Below are positions 9,181 through 19,553 of a stretch of DNA of 64,000 nucleotides, in pieces. Below the pieces are notes generated by a model that was not told the DNA's origin, searched no databases, and was given only the letters and a program-made list of their open reading frames with translations. How positions within the stretch are numbered: position 1 is the stretch's first letter; each line of letters starts with the position of its first letter. The position numbers and the translations under genes were made by a program. The DNA lies in assembly GCA_025602905.1 (NCBI GenBank), contig JAHLKI010000004.1, positions 806,001 to 870,000 on the forward strand. The letters run 5' to 3'. The DNA is from Phlyctochytrium arcticum (taxonomy: Eukaryota; Chytridiomycota; Chytridiomycetes; Chytridiales; Chytridiaceae).

Positions 9181-11667
9181 GTTTCGGCTCAACACATCGG
9201 CTACCGTATTCCATTCACCGGGAAGATACTCGATGTCAAAGTCAAATTCCTGAAGCATTTCGACCCAATTCGCTTGTCGCCGACTCAAGTGTTGCTGATC
9301 CTGTAAATAGATCAGGGACTTGTGGTCGACGAACGCACGAAAGTGACGTCCCAATAGGAACTGTCGATTTGCCTTCAAGGTTCTGACCAGCGCGAGTAAC
9401 TCCTGTTCGTGAACGGGGTATCGTGTCTCCGCGTCTTGCATCTTTCGCGAAAAGTACAAGACGGGTCGCAGTTTAGGCAGGTTCTTGAATCCGTGTATCG
9501 TCGTAGGGAGAGGAGACGGCATCGGATCATCTGGGTCAACTGGTTGAGCAAGCCATCCACCGATGGCGAAGCCTGATGCGTCCGAGAACACATAGACTTC
9601 CTTCGCAGGATCAAACGGCGTCAACACTGGAGCCGTCGAGATTCTTTCTTTCAACGTAGTGAACGCTGAAATCTCGGCAATACCCCACTTCCACGGATTA
9701 TTGCCAGATTGTAGCTCCGAGAGGGGATATGCTATCCGTGCGTACTCGTCAATGTAAGATGACAAGTAGTTCGTCAGTCCAAGGAAGGATTGAATGTCCT
9801 TGAAGTTCTTGGGCGTAGCAAAATTGTTGACCGCGGCGACTTTGCTTTCAGCAATTCGTGCACCGGATGCTCCCAACATATGCCCACAGAATTCAACCTC
9901 CTGTACTGCCCAGGAGCACTTGGATGGCTTGACGTAAAGGGCGCTTGATTCAAGAGCAGTTAACACAGTTTCAACATGCTTTTGATGTTCTTCAAGCGTA
10001 TCCGAAAACACAAGGATGTCGTCAAGATACGAAATGACGTAGTCATCGTACATGCTCCCGAAAACCTTGTTAATGATGCGTTGGAACGTTGCGGGTGCAT
10101 TGGTCAAACCAAAGGGCATGAAAACATACTCGAAGTGTCCGAATCGCGTCTTGAACGCGGTTTTCTGGATATCACTGCCTCTGATTCGAACGCAGTGATA
10201 GGCATCCTTGATGTCAAGAAGAGAGAAGTACTTCTTGCCGACGGTACGGTGACGCAGCTCTCCTAGATGCGGCAATGGGGTACGGTCCTTCTTTGTTTGC
10301 TTGTTCAACCCCCGATAGTCGATACAACAACGCAAAGTCCCGTCCTTCTTGGCAGCAAATAGAACAGCTGCACCCCATGGACTTGACGAATGTCTAATCC
10401 ATCCTTTGGCAAGCAACGTCGTGATCTGACGCTTCAGTTCTTCCAGTTCGCTCGGACCCATAGACCGCAAGGGAACTGACAGCGGCTTTTCTACGCCCTC
10501 GATTTCAATCTTGAAATCATCCTCCCCTCGAGAAGGTGGTAAGGTGCGTAGCTCTGTGAACACCGTCTTCTTGAATTTCTTGAGAATGGCCAACAGTGGG
10601 TTGTCCTCAGGAATGGACGCCAACGGATCTTCATCCGGAGCTTTTGGTCCGTGAGCCGAACTGTCGGTACCGGAGCTTGCAGCCACGGTAACGCGCGCGG
10701 AGGCTGGGGCAACTCGCACACGTCCATTTCCGTCGATCCACTCAAGAACGTTGACGTTGACGGCAAAAACCGAAGCGAATTCCTTCTTCCGCAGAGCTCG
10801 AAGAAACTTCTCAGCCTTCAGGTGGGTCTTGATGTCCTTGACTGAAGCGAGAGGTGACTTGAGGCGGGGAGATTCGAGTGGGCAGTCGAACGTTCGCAGG
10901 TGAGCGGCATTGCAAGACGGACGTACTTCCTCACGTTTCCGTGATACGGGTCTTGCTTCGCAAATCCGACGCATGCCGTCAAACATGAAAGACATGCGCG
11001 GGCGTTGGTCGGCTTTGTCGATTTGGAGTCCTTCAAGGTCGAGGATGAAAGGGAGGCCGACAATGGCATCTACTCTGAGCGGCGCGACAATGAACGGTAG
11101 TTCACCGAACGAGCATTTGACGCGGTCACAGTAGAGGTCCAGGTGGCCGATCATCATTCTTTCGGACTTGAAGGTTTCTCCATCGTCTCCCCATTCTACT
11201 TCAATAGCAGAGGATGGACGATATGTTGGAAATTTGTGCTGTCGAACCCATTTGTCGTTGATCATTAAGGTGTCACAACCTGTATCAACGAGGATTCGTG
11301 CCATTTTGCCATTCAGCTTCGCATGAACAACAAAGGCATGTTCAGCAATTACTGGTTCAGGTCCACAAGTAACACGTCTTGGGGCATACCGACCGTCATC
11401 GTAGGAGGCATCAACCTGGGTAGCCCGGACCGAGCCTGACGGCTGGGATAAGGTTGGATGTTCCATAGATTCGGGTTGTTTACCATTCGACGGTGAACCT
11501 GGGGTTTGAACTTTTCCAGTACAACTGGACACAGAGTTGAGGGAGACCGATTCTTTAGAATTAGAAGAATTTAATACAGAAGCTGGTTGAGCTAAACTAA
11601 GACTAAGTAATTCTATCGGTGCCTCGTTCGACGGGCGACCTGTGTCGCCTTCTCCCGTCGAAGCTAG
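9181..11667 (-). CDS. Outer Ty3 pol, N-terminal part: protease, reverse transcriptase, RNase H
   Basis: Entered by -1 frameshift at the gag stop; no ATG is needed. It has a protease with ARILVDTGCDTLMIND (canonical DTG), reverse transcriptase with [21 protein letters not shown] and the YLDDIL catalytic motif, and RNase H with [19 protein letters not shown] and FVDHKSLIYL. The frame reaches the inner element at 9181-9185 (DVLSRN) and, with that element removed, continues in register into the integrase part at 5269. Confidence 0.93.
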
Positions 11668-11673
11668 TTTTTT
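11627..11673 (-). promoter_or_regulatory. -1 ribosomal frameshift signal, outer Ty3 gag-pol
   Basis: On the minus strand the canonical heptamer AAAAAAC (11673-11667) is immediately followed by the gag stop TAG (11666-11664). One nt later a strong two-part stem begins: TTCGACG (11662-11656) pairs with CGTCGAA (11633-11627), and GGCGAC (11649-11644) pairs with GTCGCC (11639-11634) around a 4-nt loop. Pol is in the -1 frame, as this signal predicts. Confidence 0.88.
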
Positions 11674-13124
11674 GGGTCTCTGTGCTTGGCGTCAGGGCAG
11701 CGAGCGGTCCAGTGGTTGCCGCTAAGCCCACAAATGTAACAATGCATCCGGGGATCATTCCCGTTATGTTGGTCATTGGGGTTCTTCTTGGCGGGCCTCT
11801 TGTCGCTGTCCTTGCCCTTGGAGCTGGAGGGTCCGGAGGTGGGGTTGCCGCGGTTGTAGGGTTTGCCGCGGTTGCTGACATTCGCTGCGCTGACATTGGA
11901 TTTGGGGCTCTTTCCTCCCCCGCTCTTGGCTGGCTGATTGAGCTCAGTGGTGGCGGTGGCAGGTCCCTTTCCCTTTCTGTCAATGGGTGCGCCAGCGATA
12001 GCGAGATATTCCCCATCGGAGTTGCATCCCCAGTCTTGCAAGTGTTGGGCGGCGGCGGTTTGGATTTGGGTTAAGCTTGACCCTCGATTACCCCCGAAAA
12101 CATGTTTCACGAGTAAAGACCAGAACGGGCCACCGCGCTCGAGACCGTCGCGGAAGTACCGCCGAATCTCCTCCCCATCGACGTGCTCGCGTCCTCCACT
12201 GGCCGTCAGTTGCGCGGTCAGCTTGTTGAATTCGGCTAAGTAGGTCGAATAGTTCCTGCACGTCAATTCGCGCAGGTTAGCGAGGATGGATTCGCGGGGG
12301 TTCTTCGGCTCAAAGCGGTCCCGCAGCATAACTTCGAACTCCTGACGGGTCCGAGGGCGTTCCCTCGGTGTCATCGAAGTAAACCAGTCCTTCGCCGTAC
12401 CCTCAAGTGCTCGGCCGATGTAGTCCACGAAGGAGTCGCCGCATCGTTCATCGGGGGTGGCGAGGGACTTATCCAGGTAGTCGTAGTGCTTTTGAAGAAA
12501 GTCACGGATAGCCGTGGCGCCCCCTTCACCTACTTCACCGGAAAAGCATGCCTGTGCAGCCCGACGCTGGAGGGTCTTTCTTTCATCCAACTGGAAGGAG
12601 GATGAAGTACCCTGTTGATGGTCACGGTTTTCACCACCAGAGGCAGTCTGGGCTGCTTTCTCGGCTTCCAACGACGCCACCTGCCCCTTCAAGGAAGAGA
12701 GCTCGGACATCATACGTTGCAAGTCGGCAGCGCTGAACGGGTTCTGACCACCAAACAAAAGCGTTTGCTTGGGCGTGGCGTGTCCAGACAAGGACATTCT
12801 AGCCATTTCCTGCGGAAGGCTGGCTGAGCCTGCGCTGGTGTGTGGGTTGGTTGACCCGGTGCCCGCCACGTCCTTCTGGGGTTGGTCGACATCCATGTCG
12901 TCGCCGCCAGCGTGGGGGTCTTGGTGGGGAGCCGTAGCTGCAGTTTCCTCGGGGTTGGTCAATCCGCCCGCTTTTCCTCCTTCTTCCTGAACGGAAGTGG
13001 CGGCGGCAGCAGCAGCGTAAGTGACTTTTCCCGTCTGAGCGGGCTCTCCAGAGTCTGAGGTGCCTTCGTCAGTTGCTTTGCCTTTTCCTTTGGCTTTGGC
13101 GGAGCGGTTGTTGCTGGGTCCCAT
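11664..13124 (-). CDS. Outer Ty3 Gag
   Basis: The start is the ATG at 13124, 57 nt downstream of the primer-binding site. The protein has about 486 residues: a Ser/Gly/Thr-rich N-terminus, a short coiled coil (LQRMMSELSSLKGQVASLEAEK region), a capsid-like middle (DWFTSMTPRERPRTRQEF) and a CCHC knuckle near the end (CYICGLSGNHWTARC). Pol is reached by frameshift at its stop codon. Confidence 0.92.
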   Translation of the reverse strand: MGPSNNRSAKAKGKGKATDEGTSDSGEPAQTGKVTYAAAAAATSVQEEGGKAGGLTNPEETAATAPHQDPHAGGDDMDVDQPQKDVAGTGSTNPHTSAGSASLPQEMARMSLSGHATPKQTLLFGGQNPFSAADLQRMMSELSSLKGQVASLEAEKAAQTASGGENRDHQQGTSSSFQLDERKTLQRRAAQACFSGEVGEGGATAIRDFLQKHYDYLDKSLATPDERCGDSFVDYIGRALEGTAKDWFTSMTPRERPRTRQEFEVMLRDRFEPKNPRESILANLRELTCRNYSTYLAEFNKLTAQLTASGGREHVDGEEIRRYFRDGLERGGPFWSLLVKHVFGGNRGSSLTQIQTAAAQHLQDWGCNSDGEYLAIAGAPIDRKGKGPATATTELNQPAKSGGGKSPKSNVSAANVSNRGKPYNRGNPTSGPSSSKGKDSDKRPAKKNPNDQHNGNDPRMHCYICGLSGNHWTARCPDAKHRDPKN

Positions 13125-13193
13125 CGTGCAGTAGGAAGAGACAAAGGAGGAAGGTAGTATTGAGGTTCTAGTAAGCAACAAGTGGTGCTACCA

Positions 13194-13372
13194 TGCAGTG
13201 GAATCGGGGTCGGCTACTAGAAAAAAAGACATCACGTGTAAAGGTCGTCGGTGGTTGGCTGGAACACCAAGACACCAAGACACCGAGACACTAGGACACT
13301 AAGATGTACTGCGCGACGCGTTGCGCAGCAGCGCAGTAGCGCAGTCACTCATCAAACCACGAACCCGCTACA
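13194..13372 (-). repeat. 5' LTR of the outer Ty3 element (179 bp, internally deleted) with primer-binding site
   Basis: Same ends as the 3' LTR but 155 bp shorter; the join falls in an agaaa/gaaaaaaa microhomology. The lost part contains the TATAAAA box of the 3' copy. The primer-binding site TGGTAGCACCAC follows directly (13193-13182, minus strand). Confidence 0.92.
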
Positions 13373-13377
13373 AATTC

Positions 13378-13920
13378 CTTGGCAACCATTACAGGTAAGA
13401 CGCCTGCGATTTCCTTGGACTGGTAGGGCTTGAAAGCCTCGCTATTGATGATCTCCTGTGCAGCAGCGCATATTTTGCGTCGATCGACGTCTTCCAATGT
13501 ATGGTGTAAGTGCTTTGTTCCATACTGCGGCTGAAGATCGACCGAAACCATGGCGGTCTGAGTATCCTCCACAACGCGCAATCTAACGGGACAATCTATA
13601 GGAATGTGAGTCGAAGTTACTCGTCTCTTGATTGAGCCAGTATCATCTTCACGGGGTCCCGAAGAATGAGGCTGTCGCTTCGCTGCCATTCGACAGGTGT
13701 ATATTGTCGTGACTTTAACGGACCTTCTCGTGCCGGCTGATGCTTTCTTGTTGAGTCTAGTCCACATGTTATCCGCCACTTGCCACTGCTCATCAAACTC
13801 TTTCTTGGTCAGTGTAAACTTTGCAGCGGGTTGGTAAAGTCGTTCTCGGACTTCTTTGAGGAGTAAACTGGACTGGGTCATTTTCTTGAAACAATTGGTC
13901 AAATAACAGACCAAAGGCAT
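13378..13920 (-). pseudogene. MULE transposase, N-terminal part (gene split by Ty3 insertion)
   Basis: The ATG at 13920 opens a frame that runs 181 codons to the target duplication of the outer Ty3 element, where codons continue in register at 2404. It contains a conserved Cys at IDCPVRLRVV and a His-rich GTKHLHHTLED segment, consistent with the zinc-binding DNA-recognition region found ahead of the catalytic core in MULE transposases. Beyond the insert boundary the frame reads a few residues of LTR and stops. Confidence 0.85.
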
Positions 13921-14089
13921 GTGTTGCTGTAACGTTACCTATGCACAGGACTATTGGCGAATTGTACAATTGCGATGTATCGTGAGATCTTGGCAATGTG
14001 TGTCGGAGTCGCTTCGCGCACTCTGAAATTCGCGCACTTTGAAATTTTCGTTTGTTTAGATCTGACCGAGAGGTCGGCTTGTCTCCCGG

Positions 14090-14127
14090 CGATTGGAACC
14101 GGATATTACCTCGCCCGAGACGCTCCC
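14090..14127 (-). repeat. Right terminal inverted repeat of the MULE
   Basis: Reverse complement of 688-725 over 38 bp without mismatch, followed by the ccaaagtc target duplication at 14128-14135. Confidence 0.93.
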
Positions 14128-14135
14128 CCAAAGTC

Positions 14136-15534
14136 ATATTTTTGGCCCAAAATCAAGCACGTGACCTTGGGAAAATGGTGGGAATGGTGGGAATGATGGG
14201 ACTTTGATGCCTCGAAGTGACTGTCCAATGTCCAGCACTGTCCATACACTCCGATCTAGAGTAAAAAGGGTGCAGCCGATGCACCAAAAAAGGAGCAGGA
14301 TTCCGGCTCCTCCCCTACTGGAGTTCCATTGGAGGGCGCAAAACTGAGACCGTTTCGCATACATCATCTTTAGCTATGGGCGCCGCGCACGCCGAAGTGG
14401 AACTGGCATGGGTATCTCTCAGGAAGCAGCGCAAGCGATGGAGCAGGATCCTCCCCTGCTGAAAGATTCCTGCTGGCATTGTTCAGAACGACTTTGCGAC
14501 GCACACGCAGACCAGAATGATTTTGGCAGTTTCGAAGACTGTCAGAGCCATGTATTTCATCCTTTATCTTTATCAAGTTGCTTGGGCAATGGAAAGAATT
14601 GTACGCGGAGAGGCGTACCATCTTTGTACCAAAAAGATGGCTTACTGCCTTCCACAGGCATGCGGTGACACGCCAGGGATCGCTTTTACATTAAACACTA
14701 GCGCAACATAGTCATCATAGACGTATCTACTACTGCATTGCGACTCTGTGTATGTGTTGATGGCAACCAGAACAGCCAGATGCATCAATCAGAGAGCCAG
14801 AGTGTACGATGATCAGCAACGAGATCAAGTGTACAATCGAGAACCCGAATATCGGCAAAAAGATGTCCTTAGCACCGGAGCCCAAGGAGAATGCTTGATT
14901 CTGTTGTGGGGAAATCATTTAGAATACGCCAAAGGGAAAAAATGATCATCCAGCAACATGCAGATGTAGTGCTCAGCGAAAAAAAGTTTCACCATTCTTG
15001 GCATATATAGCCTCAGGATTAGCATAGAATATAATTCTAACATCTTTGCACTACATTTGCTTCTGCAGCGGATTGCGGAAACATACCTATGGGATGCCAT
15101 CGTCGTTGTTGTTGGAAGGATCGGATCAGTTGACGGGGAAATTGCAAAGGAGTCGGAGCACGCTCGGATTTTTTATAGCAAAAAAATTAGATATGGCGCA
15201 GCAGGTCACATGGTCCAGAGTTCTGCCAGCTGCTGCGCAAGACTGCGCAATGGGGAACTCTATGCCATAACGCAAGTCGCTCACTTGTACTGACGATTAT
15301 CCGAAAAAGAGGCTCATCTGGTATTTTGCGGATGTCTATGCGCCAAATGATATTATGTCGCACTGCCAGCAGTACAAAGATTGATCTACATGAATAGTGC
15401 TGCAAAGATGGAAGTGGAAGGAACTTTCGGGGTATGATAAGAGCGATGAAGCCGGCGAAGCCAATGGGGGCAGATTGAGACCAACGGAATGAAATATCAA
15501 ATGCCATCGATGAAAGATGCTTTGCAACCAACGC
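14136..15534. other. Intergenic, no gene supported
   Basis: Frames here are short and show no family motif or convincing splice pattern. The first 60 bp, which before the MULE inserted continued into the cyclophilin 5' flank, include a CACGTG box (14159-14164) and short ggtgggaat repeats near 14175. Confidence 0.6.
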
Positions 15535-16503
15535 TTAGTGCATGGCATGTTTGCCTTTCCCGATGCGGTTTTCCCAGCGAATATCATCATCCATAAAGCT
15601 GTAGAGTAGTGGAATCAGCGGTATTGTTGCTGCATGCCACAGCGCATGCGCATCAATGGCCCACTTCCATGGAGGAAAATCAAACAATTCCAGAGACATG
15701 GCGGCCATGATGAGAATAATGACAGTTGCCATCTTCCAAGCATACGGTCGTTGTCGCCAGTGCCGAAGTATCCACAGACCCCAAACTGCGTTACTTAATA
15801 GCCCAATTGTCACTCCGGCGGCCATATTGTATCCATAATCGAATGGCCAAAGTGAGAGGTACGTGACATGACTAATGTAAAAGCCGGCTGCCAGGGTCGC
15901 AACGATCAGATTCTCACGATAGTGCTGATCCAATCTGAACACTCGAACTGCCGCAACGTATGCCCCAAAAAGAATGGCAAGAATGGCAGAGAAGTAATCC
16001 ATCTTTTCTGTCAGTGCTGTATCGCGTGTGTGGAAAATCGATGACCAGATCCAGACATTGAGGCCAAGCAAGGAGTTGATGAGATAGAGCCGCCGAAGCG
16101 GGAATCGGCGAGGAATGTTGTGTCGAAGCATTCGATATCCCCGCCAATGCATCACCCCATTTAGTATGGAAAAAATGACTGAGGCTGGTTCCTGAACTCC
16201 CAAAACTCGCTTGAAAGGCCATTTTCCATAGAATTGTTGAACATGGCCGCCCGAGGCTAGACTCGCTTGAGTAATATCATGCATGCATGTATATTTGCAG
16301 TTGTCTCTGCAACTCCACTGCAATAATCGCAGATACAAGGGCAGTGTCGCTTGGCGTTCCGGCCTTGAACATTCGCTGAAAGTGCATTTGTGAAGGCAGT
16401 TAAGAAAGAAAGAGTCTCGGTCTCCAGAAGATGAAAGAACCGTTCCAACAAGGACGGCCAGAATCACGGCTATTGAGCCGATTTGTTGCCGTTGTGAAAA
16501 CAT
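15535..16503 (-). CDS. PER1: GPI-anchor lipid remodelling protein PER1/PGAP3
   Basis: Removes an acyl chain from the GPI anchor of proteins in the ER/Golgi (known for the family). One exon, 322 residues, with a signal peptide (GSIAVILAVLVGTVLSS), a Cys-rich luminal domain (CLHKCTFSEC, then WSCRDNCKYTCM) and about seven membrane segments. Family motifs are EPASVIFSILNG, WIWSSIFHTRDTALTEKMDYF and the C-terminal WAIDAHALWHAATIP with conserved Asp and His residues. It is divergently paired with IND1; start codons lie only 85 bp apart, implying a shared promoter. Confidence 0.95.
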   Translation of the reverse strand: MFSQRQQIGSIAVILAVLVGTVLSSSGDRDSFFLNCLHKCTFSECSRPERQATLPLYLRLLQWSCRDNCKYTCMHDITQASLASGGHVQQFYGKWPFKRVLGVQEPASVIFSILNGVMHWRGYRMLRHNIPRRFPLRRLYLINSLLGLNVWIWSSIFHTRDTALTEKMDYFSAILAILFGAYVAAVRVFRLDQHYRENLIVATLAAGFYISHVTYLSLWPFDYGYNMAAGVTIGLLSNAVWGLWILRHWRQRPYAWKMATVIILIMAAMSLELFDFPPWKWAIDAHALWHAATIPLIPLLYSFMDDDIRWENRIGKGKHAMH

Positions 16504-16588
16504 TGTCGGTCCAAAAGAATGACAAGATCAGCAAGTCGGAAAGGAGCGCGTCCTCAAAGGAATTCATTTCAAGATTCTTTTGCCAAGA

Positions 16589-17673
16589 ATGATATCCTCT
16601 ATTCGCTGTACCGGCAAAGTGCCTTCCCTCCGTCGATCTCTGACTCGTTTCTTGCATAGCAATGTGCAGCTATACTCCCATCAAAATCCTCTTGTATGTG
16701 GACGCACTCCCTCTAGTCAAGCTATTGCTAATATTCATACACAGGGAATACCTAAACCAACCGTAGATGTTCCAAAAGGATCACGGAAGGTGCCCCCTCC
16801 AGGCATACCCCGCATGAGTCGGGGTCTGCCCACCAAGGTGCCAATCGCCGGAGTAAAGCACATTGTGGCAGTAGCTTCAGGCAAAGGCGGTGTTGGCAAG
16901 TCAACGACTGCAGTGAACCTTGCCGTGGCACTTGCTGGGAAAAATCTTGCGGTTGGCTTATTGGATGCTGATTTGTATGGCCCATCCATACCAAGAATGA
17001 TGAACTTGTTGGGAGCAGAGCCAGACATGAACCAGATAGGACAACTTAAACCATTATTCAATTACGGTGTGAAATCCATGTCAATGGGTTTTTTGGTAGA
17101 TCCGGATTCGCCAGTAGTATGGCGGGGCTTGATGGTCATGAAAGCACTGGAGCAAATGCTGCGACAGGTCGATTGGAGCAACACCGATATTTTGGTGATC
17201 GATATGCCACCAGGAACTGGAGACACGCAATTGACAATCACGCAGCAAGTTCCATTGGACGGAGCAGTGATTGTGTCAACGCCACAGGATGTTGCTTTGG
17301 GCGACGCGCGGAAAGGTATCAGCATGTTCCAGACAGTCAACGTTCCGGTATGTTCTTCTATATATCATTTGATCAGTGTTTGCAGATATTCACTTATTAG
17401 CAGATATTGGGCATGGTGCAAAACATGTCTTTGTTTCATTGCCCCAACTGTGGGCACGAAAGTCATATTTTTGGTACCGGTGGAGTTGCTTCCACTGCCA
17501 AAGAGTTTGGCGTAGACCTACTAGCTGATGTTCCATTGCATGCTGATGTCTGCGCAACTTCTGATGCTGGCACGCCCATCGTAATATCGATGCCAGACGG
17601 CGTGCATGCATTGGCATACAAAGCTCTTGCGGACTCAGTAATGGAAAAGATAGATTCTGCGAAGAAAATTTAG
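16589..17673 (+). CDS. IND1: Mitochondrial Fe-S P-loop protein IND1/NUBPL (Mrp family)
   Basis: Delivers Fe-S clusters to respiratory complex I in mitochondria (family knowledge). Two exons, 16589-17347 and 17404-17673, give about 342 residues. The N-terminus is Arg/Ser-rich (RSLTRFLHS), as in a mitochondrial presequence. The ATPase core has the deviant Walker [17 protein letters not shown], a [10 protein letters not shown] motif, DMPPGTGD, and in exon 2 the CPNC pair that bridges the cluster. A conserved complex I assembly factor of this type suggests complex I is present. Confidence 0.95.
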
Positions 17674-18133
17674 CAGTCTTTGCGAAAAGTATATTTATTT
17701 CGTATCCCACCTCCACCATCTGCTCCAACCACTGTACACACTTCTCAGTTTTCGACAAGCATTCAAATAAAGCCGTTGCAAAGGAACGCCTCCACAATTA
17801 TAGATAGATTTTAGCGAGTCAGGAGCGTACAATATACAAATGTCGTAGACCGCTTGGTGAACATTCAGGTAAAGCAAGTGGTGTAAATGGACACAAAATT
17901 GAGCAGTAGTATCTGATCAAGGAGTGATTGTATGTGCAACACCAATCCGCACAAGAGAGTTGCAGGATGCTCAGCCGAAAAATCGAACGCTGTATCCTAT
18001 ACTCTCAAAAATTCATTACCAAAACTAGTTCATCAATAGGGACGGGGCGGGGGAGATGGCGACCGCCTTGTGTAAGGGCTATACTGAGGGGATCGTCGTC
18101 CTATAAAAGTCGATTAACAAAGATCAACAGAAG
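17674..18133. other. Intergenic between convergent genes
   Basis: Only the 3' flanks of IND1 and the RRM gene; no gene supported. Confidence 0.6.
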
Positions 18134-19203
18134 TCATTGTACGCGGAGTTTACCATTTGGAGGGGGAGGGGATCGACCTCGCTCCCGGCCACCTTCAACG
18201 CTCGGACCACGGGCTGGCTTGTGGACAGACTTTATCTCATCTTTCTGATTCAAACCAATGTCCCAATCAATCTTCAGACGTCGACCTTCAACCGTGAAGC
18301 CATCGTATCTACAAAGGGGAATGAGCCACGGAATGCACACAAACTCGTGGTGAACAATCTTACTTATTCTTTGCATCATCGGCATCGCGTCGGTCCTCGT
18401 AAGCCACAAAAGCGAAACTGGAAAGGAAGAGTAAGCAAATGAGTATGAACAACGGAGAATTGTAAAGACTAGACGTACCCCTTGTTCCGGCCAGTAAATC
18501 GGTCGTGGGGAACAGATACACTGGTGAGCTTTCCATAACGATCAAAGAGATCACGAACTACAAGACGGTCAACCCGAGTTCAGATACCATTTCGAGAATT
18601 GTTCCTCACCATCTTCCTCTCGGAAACTGTACGGGAGGTTACCAACATACAGGCAGGAGGTTGTTTCCCTCTGCTCGTCATTTCCTCTACGAAAGGACAG
18701 AATTAGCATCGGCGTCATCGTCCATGGATGCCATTTCGGACGCACTTTATCACATCATATCGTCTTCGGGGAGGGGGACTTCGACGTCCACCGCCGCGAC
18801 CACCGTATCCTCCTCCATAACCCCTTCCTCCTTCATGCCGTGGGCCGCCGTACCCATCGCCACCGCCGCCGTAGCCCGAGCGAGAATTATACCCTTCGCG
18901 GTCGTAACCTCGATCGTACGAACCACCTCCATAACCTCGGTCATGAGAATCGTAACCGCCGCGGCTGGGATGAATAGGAGGTCCACGTGCATCATTGTAG
19001 TGGCCGCCAGGTCGGTTATCACGAGGAGACATGGAGCGGCGCCCGCCTCGGGGGGGCGAGGGAGATCTACGGTGCGGTCGACCTGGGGAGCGAGACCGTC
19101 CTCTTCCTTCATGTTGCGAAGCTCCGTATGGAAGAGGTGGGGGTGGAGGAGGGCCTGGTGGGGCCGGCGAACCTCCCAGCGAATGTCTATCGTACGCCAT
19201 CAT
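18134..19203 (-). CDS. RRM and SR/RG-rich RNA-binding protein
   Basis: Likely a splicing or mRNA-packaging factor. Five exons (18746-19203, 18610-18686, 18479-18557, 18364-18417, 18134-18308) give about 280 residues. The N-terminus has a proline stretch, an SR-type segment (GRSRSPGRPHRRSPSPPRGG) and Gly-Tyr-Arg repeats (GGYGGRGGGRR). One complete RRM follows, with RNP2 LYVGNL and RNP1 KGFAFVAY, then a short basic tail. The order low-complexity then RRM is the reverse of classic SR proteins and resembles SRSF10/Tra2-like or RSP arrangements. The exact orthologue is not assigned. Confidence 0.88.
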
Positions 19204-19553
19204 ACAAGCAGTAGTCTATCGAAGAGATTTGCGGATTTCGCAAGGGGTTGAGCCTGGTCGGTTGCGTCGACCCAGCGGGAGTGTCAGGCCAGCCCTGGCC
19301 TTGTTACCATGACCACCACTGTGGGATTATCAGATCGCCCGTTCACCTCGGCTGTCTTTTCCTGTGTCTTTCCTGGAAAACAAAGACGCACAAGATGGAA
19401 GAGGAATCCGTCTGGGTGTAATGGAAGAGCACTATACTGAAATCCAAGGTTAAATTCTGATCTGAAGAGGCATATTGCTCTATCGGTCAGGAGGGTATCT
19501 ACGTACACTACGCTAGGTCTAGTGTAGTGCAACCGAAGTCCTGCCTAAACCTA
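19204..19553. other. Upstream region of the RRM gene
   Basis: 350 bp between two minus-strand genes; no further gene seen. Confidence 0.5.

Larger units (their letters stand above)
2410..13372 (-). mobile_element. Ty3-type chromovirus LTR retrotransposon (outer element)
   Basis: On the minus strand the order is 5' LTR (13194-13372), primer-binding site, gag, pol (protease, reverse transcriptase, RNase H, integrase, chromodomain), polypurine tract, 3' LTR (2410-2743). The 5-bp target duplication aattc lies at 2405-2409 and 13373-13377. Without the inner element the length is about 7.05 kb. The pol frame is open on both sides of the inner insertion and in register across it, so the only breaks seen are that insertion and a 155-bp gap in the 5' LTR. 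Confidence 0.95.
688..14127. mobile_element. Mutator-like DNA transposon (MULE), split by nested Ty3 elements
   Basis: The two ends are inverted repeats whose outermost 38 bp are identical; weaker similarity continues for about 30 bp more. The element is flanked by an 8-bp direct duplication, ccaaagtc, at 680-687 and 14128-14135, within the 8-11 bp range typical of MULEs. Without the Ty3 insert (2410-13377, counting one duplication copy) the element is about 2.5 kb and carries one transposase gene on the minus strand. It lies in the 5' flank of the cyclophilin gene. Confidence 0.93.

Noticed and set aside
2433..13371. gctac as the target duplication of the outer Ty3 element
   Set aside because: gctac occurs within both LTR copies. 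The true ends are TG...CA next to the primer-binding site, and aattc duplicates exactly outside them and restores the MULE frame.
14408..15300. A spliced gene between the MULE and PER1
   Set aside because: Candidate frames have in-frame stops and no recognisable motif; exon joining would be arbitrary.
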